Shown piece by piece: positions 22,650-32,899 of a DNA stretch of 64,000 nt. Location of the stretch: positions 3,224,001 to 3,288,000 of the forward strand of contig JAMYGW020000002.1 in the NCBI GenBank assembly GCA_025617375.2, written 5' to 3'. The notes beneath the pieces are model-generated. The model saw only the letters and a list, made by a program, of their open reading frames with translations. It made no database searches and was not told where the DNA came from. Position numbers and translations under genes: made by a program. Each line of letters begins with the position of its first letter. The first letter of the stretch is position 1. The stretch comes from Acarospora socialis. Its lineage: Eukaryota > Ascomycota > Lecanoromycetes > Acarosporales > Acarosporaceae.

Positions 22650-23694
22650 CTAATGGAGCAAGCGCCATATATTACCTAAACCGGGTCCGTTGGATGGTGG
22701 GCGCAGGTGTCTTGGAACGTGTGGTTGAGGCTGGAGTGGATGTTGTGCTTCTTCCTCGACGTCCGCTGGTGTTTCTTTCCTGATCCATTCCCTTGACTTC
22801 GGGTCCCATTGGTGGCTAAAAGCCGTCGAAGTTAGCTTTATTTGGATCGGACGAGCAATTGCATAGCTTGTCTTACCCTTGGTACTCCGTAAGCACGAGT
22901 GCCTTCGCGTCGTATTCCTCCGTCAGGATCCGATCATACGCATACGGGATCTTAGCCGGTACCCCCTCGTACGTGCTGTCACGCAATGGGTATAGATCTT
23001 TCGTCGGATATCGATGATAGTTTTTGCAGCTCCAAACGCCGGGCTGAATGTCTGGGTGCGTCTCACTTAAACCGGTGATGTCGACGTACAGTCCGTTCCG
23101 CACGTCGATCCAGCGTGCGTCGATGATGTTGAAACCGTCACCTCGTTCGCGCTGGGAAGAGAAAGGGTTGATGTCAAGAAGATAGTCTCGCTCAACGGTG
23201 TTCTCCTCGTCGGTGTAGTGGTGCGTCGTGCGGTTCATGTGTTCGGCGAGGTACTCGAGCGTAGCACCGGATACCTGGGTGTCGAGGTCCCAGTCCCAAG
23301 GAAGGATCTGCAAGGAGAGGGTGTCAGGACAAAATCTGATGGAAGTCTTTGGTCTTTGAATCAGACACACCTTACCGTTCCACCACCAGCCCAGCAGAGT
23401 GCCATGTGCTATCCATGTCTCAATCCCAAGTTCTCGGAAGGTATTCAGGTAGGCTCGTATCATGTGGTGGAGGGTATCCGTCCGCTCTTCATACGACACA
23501 ACCCCATTGTAGTATCTTTGATCGTAGTGTCCAAGAATATTATCTGTGCCCGGCTCATGGAAGTATTTTGTGTCCCGGACTTCATTCTCAGCCGGCGCTG
23601 TTTGCGCCAGCTCATTAGGTGAAGGCGCAGGTATAGCTTGAGCAAGTATTAAGGTCGTCGGCGCAAGTGTAGCGAAAAGTCGTCGTAGCCTCAT
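22650..23694 (-). CDS. Secreted LicD-family protein
   Basis: Exons 23371-23694, 22877-23307 and 22650-22815 (introns 63 and 61 bp) give about 306 aa. A signal peptide is likely (MRLRRLFATL then PTTLILAQAIPAP). The LicD core is visible: WIAHGTLLGWWWNGK, then the acidic motif PWDWDLDTQV, and conserved WIDVRNGLYVDITGL and YQGHQWDPKSREW. LicD proteins are nucleotidyltransferase-fold enzymes that transfer phosphocholine or phosphosugars; fungal members are usually extracellular or Golgi-lumenal and most are uncharacterised, though Mnn4-type relatives affect mannosyl phosphorylation. Substrate is therefore unknown. The C-terminus beyond the domain is Pro/His-rich and poorly conserved in appearance. 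Confidence 0.88.
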
Positions 23695-24830
23695 TTCAGG
23701 TGCACGAATGGCGTATCATAAAGGAAGTTGAGTGAGTTGAAGACAAGAAGTAATCTCTGGATGCAGGTAGAGACCGAATGGGAAGCGGTCAGTTTCTATC
23801 GAATCCGGGCTTTGAGCACACGACCAAACAGATTCTGTTTGCTGATCTGCTCTAGCGACTGATATAATAAGGAAGGAAAGCTCTGCCGTTTGCCAAGCCA
23901 AAGGACTGTTTCTTGGCAGACAGGAGCAAGGAGTGTGAAAAATCGAGATGATATCAAAGCGAGGTGAGGTAATAAATGTTGACGAGAAGAAGGATGGGAG
24001 GAATAAAATGGAATTGAAAGAGTGAATCTCAATAATCGGAAAAGACGGTCAACGATGATACTCCAGTACGTGTACTGTGGAGTATGTGAAACAACACAAT
24101 GAACACGGAGTAAGAAATTGATCAAGCGTGAGTGAGCATCTTGATCAGATCAATACAAATGGAAGGTATTCAATCCACACGGAGGTCGAAGCACCCAGCT
24201 AAAATGGGGAGTCACGGACGGATCGAGTGTCGCGTGCTCATTTCAAAGCATGCCAAGTCAATTCGGAGGGGAGCGACAGTAAAGGGGAGGGAAGGAAGTC
24301 GTACAACGACGTCAGTGGACGCGCAATCCTGCAGAAAGGGCAGATGGTAGGGCAGAAGTGACAACGAAGGTATCATATCTGATCCGCATGAATGAGATGA
24401 CAGTCCACATGAGCAATCTTATCGTTAACGAGTGGGTACGAGTCAGGTAATCCTTGTTTCGGCGTACGAAATCGACGAAGCTGCAGTTGTATGTACGGAA
24501 GTGTGAGTTCGAAGTATTTCGCAGTGTGTACTCCGTATGTAGGTAAGATTTGCCTCGGGGAGTCACTGTCGATGGTAAATGGTGCCAAGGAAAGGGCATG
24601 TCACTCCAGTTTCTCAGTCGATGTCGCGTGCCCTGCAAATCTCCCAACTTTTTGTACCTGCCCTACCAAATGGTATGGAAATCAAGTACGATATACACGA
24701 GTCAGACCGGCGTGCATGTGCTTAGCTACCTTATGACAGGCCAAAAGCACCTCAATCTCTCTCATTGTACAGTACATACGAGTACGAATCTGGATAAGTG
24801 GCTTGGTCAGTCAGCCATAGGAATGGCAAA

Positions 24831-25143
24831 TGTTTTAAAACGGGTTTTCAAGCTAACGTCATTCGGCGTTTAAAAACCGTCACAGCTGACTTTCTGACAG
24901 CTTACTTATTTTTTTATATAATACCTAGTGTATACATCAACATAAGGATTTGTGTATATATTATGCATGAGTATACAAGAATGACACAGTCTTTAGTCAT
25001 CATATCTTATGGGCTGCTTACTAACACTATATGCACGTATGTGCGACGCGGCGCGATGAGGCTCTACTATATTACACTATATACGTCTTAAAAACCATAT
25101 TAAACGTTTAAAAACCGTCACGCTGACTTAAAAACGTGTTTTA
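24831..25143. mobile_element. AT-rich MITE-like element with 7-bp target duplication
   Basis: The element is bounded by direct TGTTTTA copies (24831-24837 and 25137-25143), as expected for a 7-bp target-site duplication. Its ends are imperfect inverted repeats (left AAACGGGTTTTCAAG; right, read inward on the other strand, CGTTTTTAAGTCAGC). A motif GTTTAAAAACCGTCAC occurs in the same orientation near both ends (about 24869 and 25105). About 300 bp long with no coding capacity. A 7-8 bp duplication suggests a hAT-type parent; the weak terminal match makes this tentative. Confidence 0.5.
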
Positions 25144-25151
25144 TCCATCCC

Positions 25152-25318
25152 TACAGGCTATGGACACAGCGGGTGGATAGCTGCATATGGGAAATCCTCT
25201 AAATTAGCCCTGTAAAAACTCCGCTCTCATACAAAATCTGTCAGTGTCATCCTGGACTTGATCTAAACTGGTGGTAATCTTTTATGCAGCTATCCACCTG
25301 CTGTGTCCATATCCTGTA
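25152..25318. mobile_element. TA-flanked MITE with 36-bp inverted repeats
   Basis: Arms 25152-25187 and 25283-25318 are inverted repeats matching at 34 of 36 bases, starting TACAGG and ending CCTGTA. The outer TA at each end fits a Tc1/mariner-type TA target duplication, so the element proper is about 163 bp. The 95-bp centre has no ORF. It begins 8 bp after the neighbouring AT-rich element. Confidence 0.65.
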
Positions 25319-26843
25319 GTCAGCCATGACGGGAAGGTTAAGGGAGCGTTCTTGGCAATACTTGGCAGTGAGATGGCACTTTTACCCACGATAAGCAAGT
25401 CTCTTGTTACGGAGGTTACGATCATCTATAGTCACGACGACTTAAACTTACACAAACATGGAGTTGGTCTGATAGCACTCATTCGGTTCAAAGGACGAAA
25501 AGCAGATCGGAAGAGGCCAGAAAACAAGGATATCATGCCATGCACGTCTATGCGGCTCTGCACTTGAATCTTATGCACGGTGGACCCCACGAGCCGAATT
25601 TCTGACATGGTCGTCGGAGGCTCGCATTGAACCTAAGGTACCTATGGCACAGGTCATACGGTAGTAGAGTGCACTCCTTTCCTCATACACCCGAGCAACT
25701 GCGCCACATCACCACGCGTATTCCTCGTTTTCGGCTTCCAAAATCACTTTACCTTACTCAGCCGGGCTGAAGAATGGAACTTCTCAAAGAAGTGCTTGAT
25801 AATCCAAGTTGGACCTACTACCGCACTAAGGTAGAAGGCAACTTCCGATACAATTCTCGCTTCAAGCCGAGTTGAATTTCCACGACAGCAGCATGCTTTC
25901 TCGGTCGAAAGTTTTGTGTAGCCACAAAAGCTCGGCTTCTGGTCGTACTCCTGGTCTCCGAAGCACTGTGGAATCGTCAGACCCGTGCTATCTAAACAGC
26001 TTACTCAGTGGTGCATTCACCTTGCCTACTCTCGAGGCGCCGTTCAATTCCGAAGTCTAGGAGATTGGAAATACGGGCTGGAGATATTGATAGATTTAGG
26101 GCGAAACCGTGTTATCAGATGTCTTCTGCAAACATCAGCAGCCCCCCAAGCTTTCTCAAAGTCATTGAATAGAGGTTGATTCCATAATTGCCGAACTGTT
26201 ACAAGACTTACACGTTACAGCTTCAGGGTTCTTCAGTGGGCGTGTCGCCGCTACTCTTAGTAACCACCACTGACACAGATCCACCCATAGAGACCGAACA
26301 TTTCCAGAAGGGGTTGAACTGGCGGTCGTGGTCACAAGAAGGCATGAAGAAAGCCGCATGGCATGACTAGTACCCGCCAAGCAACAGTGTAAGCATCGAA
26401 CTGAAGATACGGAGGGGCCCGCTCTATACCAAGTCTATCAGTCGGCTCGGCCGCTGAACGAGGATCACACGTACTTGACCACTCTGGACATTAAGGGTAA
26501 TCGATCCTTATTACAGCGTGGACTTGTTGTAGAAGGTCGACGGTTCCATTTTCTTAAAACGACTTATTCGACGTCAGAAGGGTCAACTGAACCCACACAT
26601 ACCTCAATAAAGGGCGTCGGCCATTGTTGTAACTTGGGTCTTTACTGCCAAACTGCACACATAGATATTCCGCAGACACCATGGGCCAAGACCACGCTCA
26701 TGATAGGCACCTGGATTAACATCCCAACCTGTGCTACCAAACGGAGGTCTCGGCTCTAGAGCATATATACACGGCCCCAAATGGATCTTTCTTTAGATTT
26801 CAACGCCTTCAGCATATGTCCAGGGTTCACGCTGCGACAGCTG

Positions 26844-27738
26844 TCATAACTTGGCTTTCGCTCCCTCTTTTCCCTCCGCCTCCGCCGCCACTTTTGCTGC
26901 CATGTGCGATTCATGGGTAGCTACGTTGACTTTGTGATGGTCACAGGTTGCGTATGTCGTCTTTCCGTCCTTCGAGACCATTGCACCCCTTATCATCGCC
27001 ATCGTTCGACCATGCTGCACAACATGAGAGTTGATTCGAATGGTCTCACCTAGCGATTGTCAACAAATGACCAGAACATATTCAAGAGTTGACCCAACCT
27101 ATCGGAATAGCTTTGAGATAGGATATATAGAGAGACCGCGTCACGCCACCGAGGAAGCTACCATGGGATCAAATCAACATGAGCACGGTCCATCATCTGT
27201 CGGGTTAGACTCACTCCCAATATCCCGGCTTTGCTACCGGGCCGAGAGCCGTTGTGGTGCACATATCTCCACCGAGGTCAGCCACATGCCCTTCCACTTC
27301 TTCTTTGCTTCGCATGGCATACCAAAGATGAGGCCGGCAGCTCCTCCGTGCATGACATCTACCATGCACCGTTACCCTTGGCACGATCTGTTTGGAAGAG
27401 GCAATGGCCACCACACACTATTCAGGTTCGAATAAGTGTCTGTCATATCCAATTCGAACACAACTCGTCCTTCCGGCCCAGCATCAATAAGTCGACATTC
27501 GCGCATAAGTTGGCGGTCAAAGCCCTAGAAACTCGCCCCTCAGCCGTAGTAAGAACGGCAAGCAGAGCGCTGTCGGACATTGTACTCTAATTTCTCAGAT
27601 AGGAGATTAAACCTACACGTATGATCAGCTTGCTGGAAGTATGGGGTAATCAGCATGAGTTACGGGGCGAATTGCGCACTGGTCGAAGATGGACTGTACA
27701 GCCGTCAAAGCCTTGTTTCTATCCGAGCTTGATGCCAT
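26844..27738 (-). CDS. Hotdog-fold thioesterase (PaaI/ACOT13-like)
   Basis: Six exons on the minus strand: 27664-27738, 27419-27524, 27323-27358, 27215-27266, 27099-27157 and 26844-27049, giving 177 aa. Introns are 49-139 bp and every junction keeps frame. The start encodes MASSSDRNKALTAVQSI. The hotdog core is clear: GRVVFELDM, then NVMHGGAAGLIFDMCTTTAL, where the HGG(A) turn and following helix form the acyl-CoA thioesterase signature, then FLGGVTRSLYISYLKAIP and RTMAMIRGAMVSKDGKT. These enzymes hydrolyse acyl-CoA or aryl-CoA thioesters. Exons 3 and 4 are very short (36 and 52 bp), so no single long ORF marks the gene. The first intron (139 bp) and the GTTGGG donor of intron 5 are the weakest points. 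Confidence 0.88.
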
Positions 27739-28256
27739 ATCAGGGACTTTGTCGATGTACGCTGATGTGCTCGACTTAGTTCTATGTATGGACGCTTGAT
27801 GTTGTACTTACCATCAGTAGGCTAATAGATGACGAACCTCGGCACAGAGCGATCTGCTCCCCAGGCTCTTTAGCATACCCGTGCAGGTGAAAGGGAAGCT
27901 CGTGCCGGACACGGGGCAGTTACCAAAACCCTGATTTGACGGGAAACAGGGGACCAATAATTAAACGTGGCTGAACGTCCAGCATCCGGCATCGAAGATG
28001 ACGAAATGATTGGGGGCCTTCGAGCGTCCCATAACAGGATTGTGGCTGTTCTCTCCTGAAACACCAACCTCTTCCCTTTCAATCGTTTTGGCACTTCCTT
28101 GCCAGATTTAACAGCTGAGGTTATATATCAGAAACATACGTCCAGATTTCCTGTCTCAGATCCCTGCTTCAATCAAGCTTGTCATTGAGCTTCTGAGTTG
28201 TCACTTGTTGCTTCGGTGTTGTATACCTCTGATTGACGGAGCTTCTTTCGATCAGA
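27739..28256. promoter_or_regulatory. Divergent promoter, thioesterase / BTB protein
   Basis: A 518-bp spacer between divergent genes. No coding signal; the half near the BTB start is rich in CT/TTG runs typical of a leader. Confidence 0.45.
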
Positions 28257-29061
28257 ATGTCTGAAACCAACATGTCGGAAAAGCCCGAGAAACCGCTCAA
28301 TGAGTGAGTGCCCTGAATGCGGTACTTGTATACATGCCTTAACATATGTCAGGCTCCTATCACGGACGATGGTCGACATCTACGTCGGCCCCGAATCAAC
28401 ACACTGGAACCTGCACGAGAAACTCCTCTGCTACCATTCCCCCTTCTTCGCCAAGACCTTCTACGACAAAAAATACAATTCTGCCACGTCCAAATCCTTT
28501 GGCATGCCGGATGTCGACGATGCAGCTTTCGAACTCTTCGTCGGCTGGCTCTACTCGCGTGCCCTGCGCTACCCGCAGGAGGAGAAAGACATTGGCCCCC
28601 TGCTCGAACTGTACTTGCTCGCCGACAAATTCGATATCTCGAAACTGGCCGAGGACGTCGTTGAGACTGTGCGCGCGTTCTATCACAACAATGAGACCTA
28701 CCCCGGTCTGCGGCGGGTGCAGTACATTTACGCCGAAACGAGCGACGACGACATCATGCGCGAGATGATGGTCAGCAGCGTGGCGAGATACCTGACGCTC
28801 AGTGAAAGTATCCCACCGCATTGGGATCGTGCGTTGAGGAAGAACGGACAGCTGGCGGTTGACATCATCCGTTCGATCCAGGAATGGCATTTGGATACGA
28901 GGAGCGTGCCAGATGCCAGGGACGCTAGTATGGATCGTGGGAGGAAGTTCTCTGGTCATCTTAATAATCATGAGGAGGGAAGTTCGATGGAGGAGGTGAA
29001 GGAAGAGGGCGAAGAGGAGGGAAAGGAGGGTAGTAACGAGCCAAAGGTGAACGGAGAGTAG
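28257..29061 (+). CDS. BTB/POZ domain protein
   Basis: Exons 28257-28303 and 28353-29061 with a 49-bp intron (GTGAGT...GTCAG) give 251 aa, starting MSETNMSEKPEKPLNE. The BTB fold begins MVDIYVGPESTHWNLHEKLL, continues CYHSPFFAKTFY and reaches FELFVGWLYS, with a longer helical extension afterwards. Fungal stand-alone BTB proteins of this size are common and mostly uncharacterised; BTB domains mediate dimerisation and, in some proteins, Cullin-3 binding. The C-terminus is very acidic (EEVKEEGEEEGKEG). No DNA-binding or Kelch domain is present, so a role beyond protein-protein contact cannot be assigned. Confidence 0.85.
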
Positions 29062-29816
29062 ACGCATTCAAGGTGACTGGGAAGCAGCGTTTTCATTAAA
29101 CAGTGTTGTGGTCGTTGGACATTCGACATGGGGAAGATACTGATGCACCGTATGCGAGGTGTCTTCATGGATGAGATAGGCTGAATGGGTACTTGGGACT
29201 AATAGCAAGTGGTTACGCAAGGAAGGCGTCACTAATTGGATATTGTACCTCATATTCCATCTCTTTATAACCCTATAGTTTTATCACCACTTCATTGATA
29301 TCCGCGCCATCACCAGTTCAATTTCAGTAGCCGGGATCTTAGCATACTACATCTTGTAACAACGTACATCACACCCGTGACCTAAAGCGTCGATCTATGT
29401 CGCGACCTGGCCCTAAACCTAAACCCCATGTCAGACCTTCGAAGACACGATTGGTACGTATCATTAGAGCACAACTTGGTCTTAACAGCAGCAGTAAAAG
29501 TCTCACTGTCGATCGCTTCGGGAAGAAGTGAAGAACCCACATCATTACACTTTCCCTTATTCTCAATCACGTCTGAACCTTCAAGCCCCAATAAGTCGCA
29601 GCCTGTCTCAACCTAGCATTTCTTGAAGAACAACTCCTCCCACTATTATCACCAAAACAAAACAACAGCATACATGGCGCAGCAGCTCTCTCAAGATCAT
29701 GTATGATTTTCTCTTACCCTTTCTTCAACTCTCAAAACCTCATCATCGTCCGTCCTGACTATAACTCTCAACCTATACTCCGAACCATAGCCTGATGTCT
29801 GAAAGAACCATTACTG
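29062..29816. other. Intergenic region with possible 5' exons
   Basis: Between the BTB gene and the next + strand gene. An ATG at about 29397 opens MSRPGPKPKPHVRPSKTRL, ending at a good GTACGT donor, and an ATG at 29674 opens MAQQLSQDH, ending at GTATGA. Neither connects in frame to a convincing exon, so they may be non-coding leader or an unresolved small gene. Confidence 0.3.
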
Positions 29817-30662
29817 ATGAGGAACCTAGATCCCTTCAATATCAATGGCGCAAGCCGTCCTCGTCCCCTTCCCTGTTACACCTCCAGATCCACCGTACGT
29901 GCCTTGCCTCTCTATCTACGTCTACCTGCATACACCGATCCCAAGCCCTAAGACCACTGTCTACGAACAAGGACAGCCAGATGAAAGAGGTGGATGAGTC
30001 AACAGAGCTGACCGACTGACTCTTAATCAACTCTTTGACTCTGGCAGGACATCCTGCGCTCCAAACACGAACGAAGAACCGTCCCTGAACCTAAAACAAC
30101 ACAAGCTCCAGGTCCAGTACGTCCTCTGCCCTCCCCTTCTTCGCCCGTTTGCTCTCCTCTTTCCTTTCTCATCTTCAAACGCGCAGCTCCCACAACCCCC
30201 ACCCCCTCCAAGCCCCCAGAACCACCCAAACCTAACATCCTACCCCTCCAAAAAAGGCAAAACATCCTCCTCCAAGCCGCCCAAGCTCTCACCAATCACG
30301 CACACGCCCAATCTACCCTCTCGCACTCCCTCTCTTCCTCTTCCTCCGACGCTGCTTCCGAGAATGACACGAAACTCTTAATTGCTTCCCTCTCCGCGCG
30401 CTGGGTGCCGCTGCCATCGAGGCCGAAGCCGGTGTACACGTCTGCAACAGGACAAGCGGGTGCGGGTACGAGTGGGGAGCGAACTTCGATAGCGGCGAGG
30501 GTGATGTTGGAGGTGGCGGCGAGGTTGGAGGAGGTTGAGCGGGAGGGGGAGATGGGAAAGGAGGGCGGGGCGGGGGGAGGAGGTGGAAGGGGAGGGACGT
30601 GGGGAGCGAGAGCGGGGAGTGGAGCGTATGATGCTAGTCGGGATCCGAGACTAAGGCGTTGA
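29817..30662 (+). CDS. Unrecognised Pro/Ser-rich protein with helical segment
   Basis: Exons 29817-29894 and 30048-30662 joined across a 153-bp intron (GTACGT...GGCAG) give about 230 aa. The start MRNLDPFNING is the first in-frame ATG; the true start may lie upstream. A basic stretch (DILRSKHERRTVPEP) is followed by a Pro-rich linker, a Gln/Ala helix (QKRQNILLQAAQALTNHAHA), a Ser run, a conserved-looking WVPLPSRPKPVYTS, an amphipathic helix (SIAARVMLEVAARLEEVERE) and a Gly-rich tail ending ASRDPRLRR. I recognise no family. Because several features are low complexity, confidence rests on frame continuity over 205 codons. Confidence 0.5.
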
Positions 30663-30975
30663 TGGTAAAATAGTGTGTCAAAAGGGTTTTGTTTTCGGAG
30701 CGGATCTTGGAGGGTTTAGTATCCTCTGCTGCCAGCTAGGGCAAGGGTACGAGGGAAAGCAACGTGTCAGGACCTGGCCTGAGCTTACCCTGGACTTTTC
30801 AGTGAGAGGGTAGCACATACGACCTGGCAAATTTTAGTCCATCAGAGGCTGATGACTGCGGCTACTGATGAAGGGAATGTTAGTGACGGCTACAGTTCCC
30901 AAAGATATCACAACACAATCGCCGCCATCGTCCTGGAACAGGTGGTTAAGTAGTTATTAACATATAATCTTTCAT
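30663..30975. other. Intergenic spacer between convergent genes
   Basis: A 313-bp spacer with the 3' ends of the orphan gene (+) and the ACBP-like gene (-). Nothing else seen. Confidence 0.5.
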
Positions 30976-32120
30976 TCACCTATGCGGTAGTCTAGGTATT
31001 TTCGGTATCCTCGACCTTTCCAACTTCTCCCTGACAGCCTCCAGCACCATCCTGACGGCCTGTTCCAGCCTCCCGTCCCCTTTCCGCCGAAACCATATCA
31101 CCAACACCCCAAGAACGACCGCGTCCACGACGACATGTCTGATGGTCACCCACACCACCCACCACATCCACGCCCACATGCCCCTCCACCGCCGCCCGCC
31201 GTACACACTTCTCGACTCCAATTGTTCCCGTAACGCCGCAATCTCGGCCGTCATCTTGACAAGCGCCTGCTCCACCCTTCGTCTCCACTTCCGGTTTCGA
31301 GCCTCGTAGTCGAACCCCTCGTACCCCTTCCTGCTCTTCTCAATCTCATCCCGAGCGCCCTCATAATTGTCCGTGCCGTCGCGGGCATCGTCGAATTCGT
31401 CGTTTTCCTCATTCTCCTCTTCGTCGCCTTGACTGACGGGGCTCAGCACCCGGAGACCCGACTGCTCTACTCCTTTAGTCTCACCACCCCCTACAGACGC
31501 ATACTCCAGCTGCCGCGACAGGTGTGCCGGTAAACCCGCCGCCTGCAGCGGACTGGACGAAGACGACGACGAAGGGTTCGATTTGATCTGATCCCACACA
31601 AACTCCAGCTCCGACACCAGCTCGCGCGCATCCGGCGTCGTCGAAGCGTACTTGTGCATGGTATCGATGAGCGTCGATATATAGCGGCGTTTGGCCTCGG
31701 TGCGCGAGATGCCGTGTTGCGCATGCCATGCGTCCCTAGAGCCGAAACAAGCAGAAAACTCAAATCAGCAACTGCCGTAGCCGAGGTGGTCTGTAGTTGG
31801 GATGGAGCGGATTACCATTTCCCCCGTTCGGCGTCTACCTCTTCGCCTTCTCCCGACGGCCGCTCCATCACGCCGTCCACGTCCCCTTCCATGCTCTGCT
31901 TGTACAGGCCATAGAGCTTCAGGCGGTCCGCTTGCGGCGGGCGCGCCGAGCCGGTGCGCGGGATCTTCTTGACGGTGTTGAGCGCGTGCACGAAGACTCG
32001 ATCTGTGAGGGGCTGCTCAGTACGTCGTGTGTGCACATTTTTCAAACTATTACAGTCGCGCAATGGCAGCCAACTAGATGTGTTTCGAAGACGGGATCAC
32101 TTACCCACTGAATCCGACAT
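30976..32120 (-). CDS. Tail-anchored acyl-CoA-binding protein (Atg37/ACBD5-like)
   Basis: Exons 32105-32120, 31816-32002 and 30976-31735 give 320 aa; introns are 102 and 80 bp. The ACBP fold occupies residues ~5-105: DRVFVHALNTVKKI, then RPPQADRLKLYGLYKQSMEG and DAWHAQHGISRTEAKRRY, i.e. the helices and ligand-contacting YxxYKQ region typical of the family. A coiled coil (VEQALVKMTAEIAALREQLE) and one C-terminal hydrophobic helix (around VVVDAVVLGVLVIWF) follow, then a basic tail. This is the architecture of fungal Atg37 and animal ACBD5, peroxisomal membrane proteins involved in pexophagy and organelle contacts. An acidic run (DEEENEENDEFDD) lies between the domains, where the family carries interaction motifs. 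Confidence 0.87.
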
Positions 32121-32899
32121 GTTGCCCGACAGCCCTGGTTCGAATTTCACAGGTGAGCAATACAGCCGTGGTAGGTCACTGCATGCCGATGAGGTTGATG
32201 TGAACAGCCATTAAAAGGAGGTGAAATAGTCTAGTATTTGCTCATCTCTCTATATTATTGTCATCTTGCAAGTCATATACGGACACGCGCATCATGCATT
32301 CGTTTTGATATTGCCGCGGCATTGGATTAGATCGACGCTAACGAAAACCTCCGCACCGCGACACTAGTTGTAAGGTAAATTACTTTAGGGTACTTTACGG
32401 AGTACTTCGAAGATGATCGAAGACGGGGCAGGTGAGAGACCTTTTAGCTCCGTAACTTTTTACTCTGTGATAAGTATGGCAAATGTCTCCGGTCTACAGA
32501 ATGTTTCAGGCCTAAGTTTAGGTGCAAGATTCACTAATCATACAGTACTAGGCGGTAAGTGTTTATCCCTCCTGGGTAGGGTAAAATGGATAAACACTTA
32601 CCGACCGGTACTGTAACAATCGCAAGGTATAATTTACCTTACCTGTACTGTTGCTTCTCGTTGCTGTTGTTGCGCCTCGTGCTTGTGGCATCGAAAACCA
32701 AGGTAGTACCACGTGACCAAGAGCTCGCTGCTTAAAACACTCCGCTGTTCACGCCGACTCACCAACACAAAGGGCATCGGACGACCACACCATCACCATC
32801 ACTCAAACATCGTAGATGATGACAGACTACTCTACATATCGCATCACTTCCTTAGTTCGCATACAGCATTAGACACTGCATCCGACGCTCCGGCAAGCC
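32121..32899. promoter_or_regulatory. Divergent promoter region with a MITE
   Basis: A 779-bp spacer between the ACBP-like gene (-) and the coiled-coil gene (+). It contains a 75-bp palindromic element (32541-32615), a TACGGAGTA motif (32396-32404), and several short GGTAA/TTACC runs. Confidence 0.5.
32541..32615. mobile_element. 75-bp TA-flanked palindromic element
   Basis: Inverted arms of about 27 bp, with a perfect 16-bp core (CGGTAAGTGTTTATCC and its complement), start TACAGTAC and end GTACTGTA. Only 19 bp separate the arms. Outer TA dinucleotides fit a TA target duplication, so a minimal Tc1/mariner-type MITE is likely. A strong regulatory hairpin is the alternative. Confidence 0.6.

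Larger units (their letters stand above)
23695..26843. other. 3.1-kb gene-poor region with MITE-like elements
   Basis: Contains the LicD promoter (left), two adjacent MITE-like elements (24831-25143 and 25152-25318), a 28-bp near-palindrome at 24058-24085, and an AT-rich stretch (about 24890-25130). ORFs of 60-110 codons on both strands lack domains and show no splice-supported extension. I see no gene. Confidence 0.55.

Noticed and set aside
24132-24873. Cluster of 70-110-codon ORFs on both strands
   Set aside because: No domain, no shared splice pattern, unusual composition; treated as non-coding.
27031-27590. Two + strand ORFs of 119-134 codons
   Set aside because: They lie over the minus-strand thioesterase exons, whose splice-joined product is a complete recognised enzyme.
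32101-32160. GGTTCGAAT-like word suggesting a tRNA B box
   Set aside because: No A box, no acceptor stem pairing, and the site overlaps the ACBP-like gene start region.
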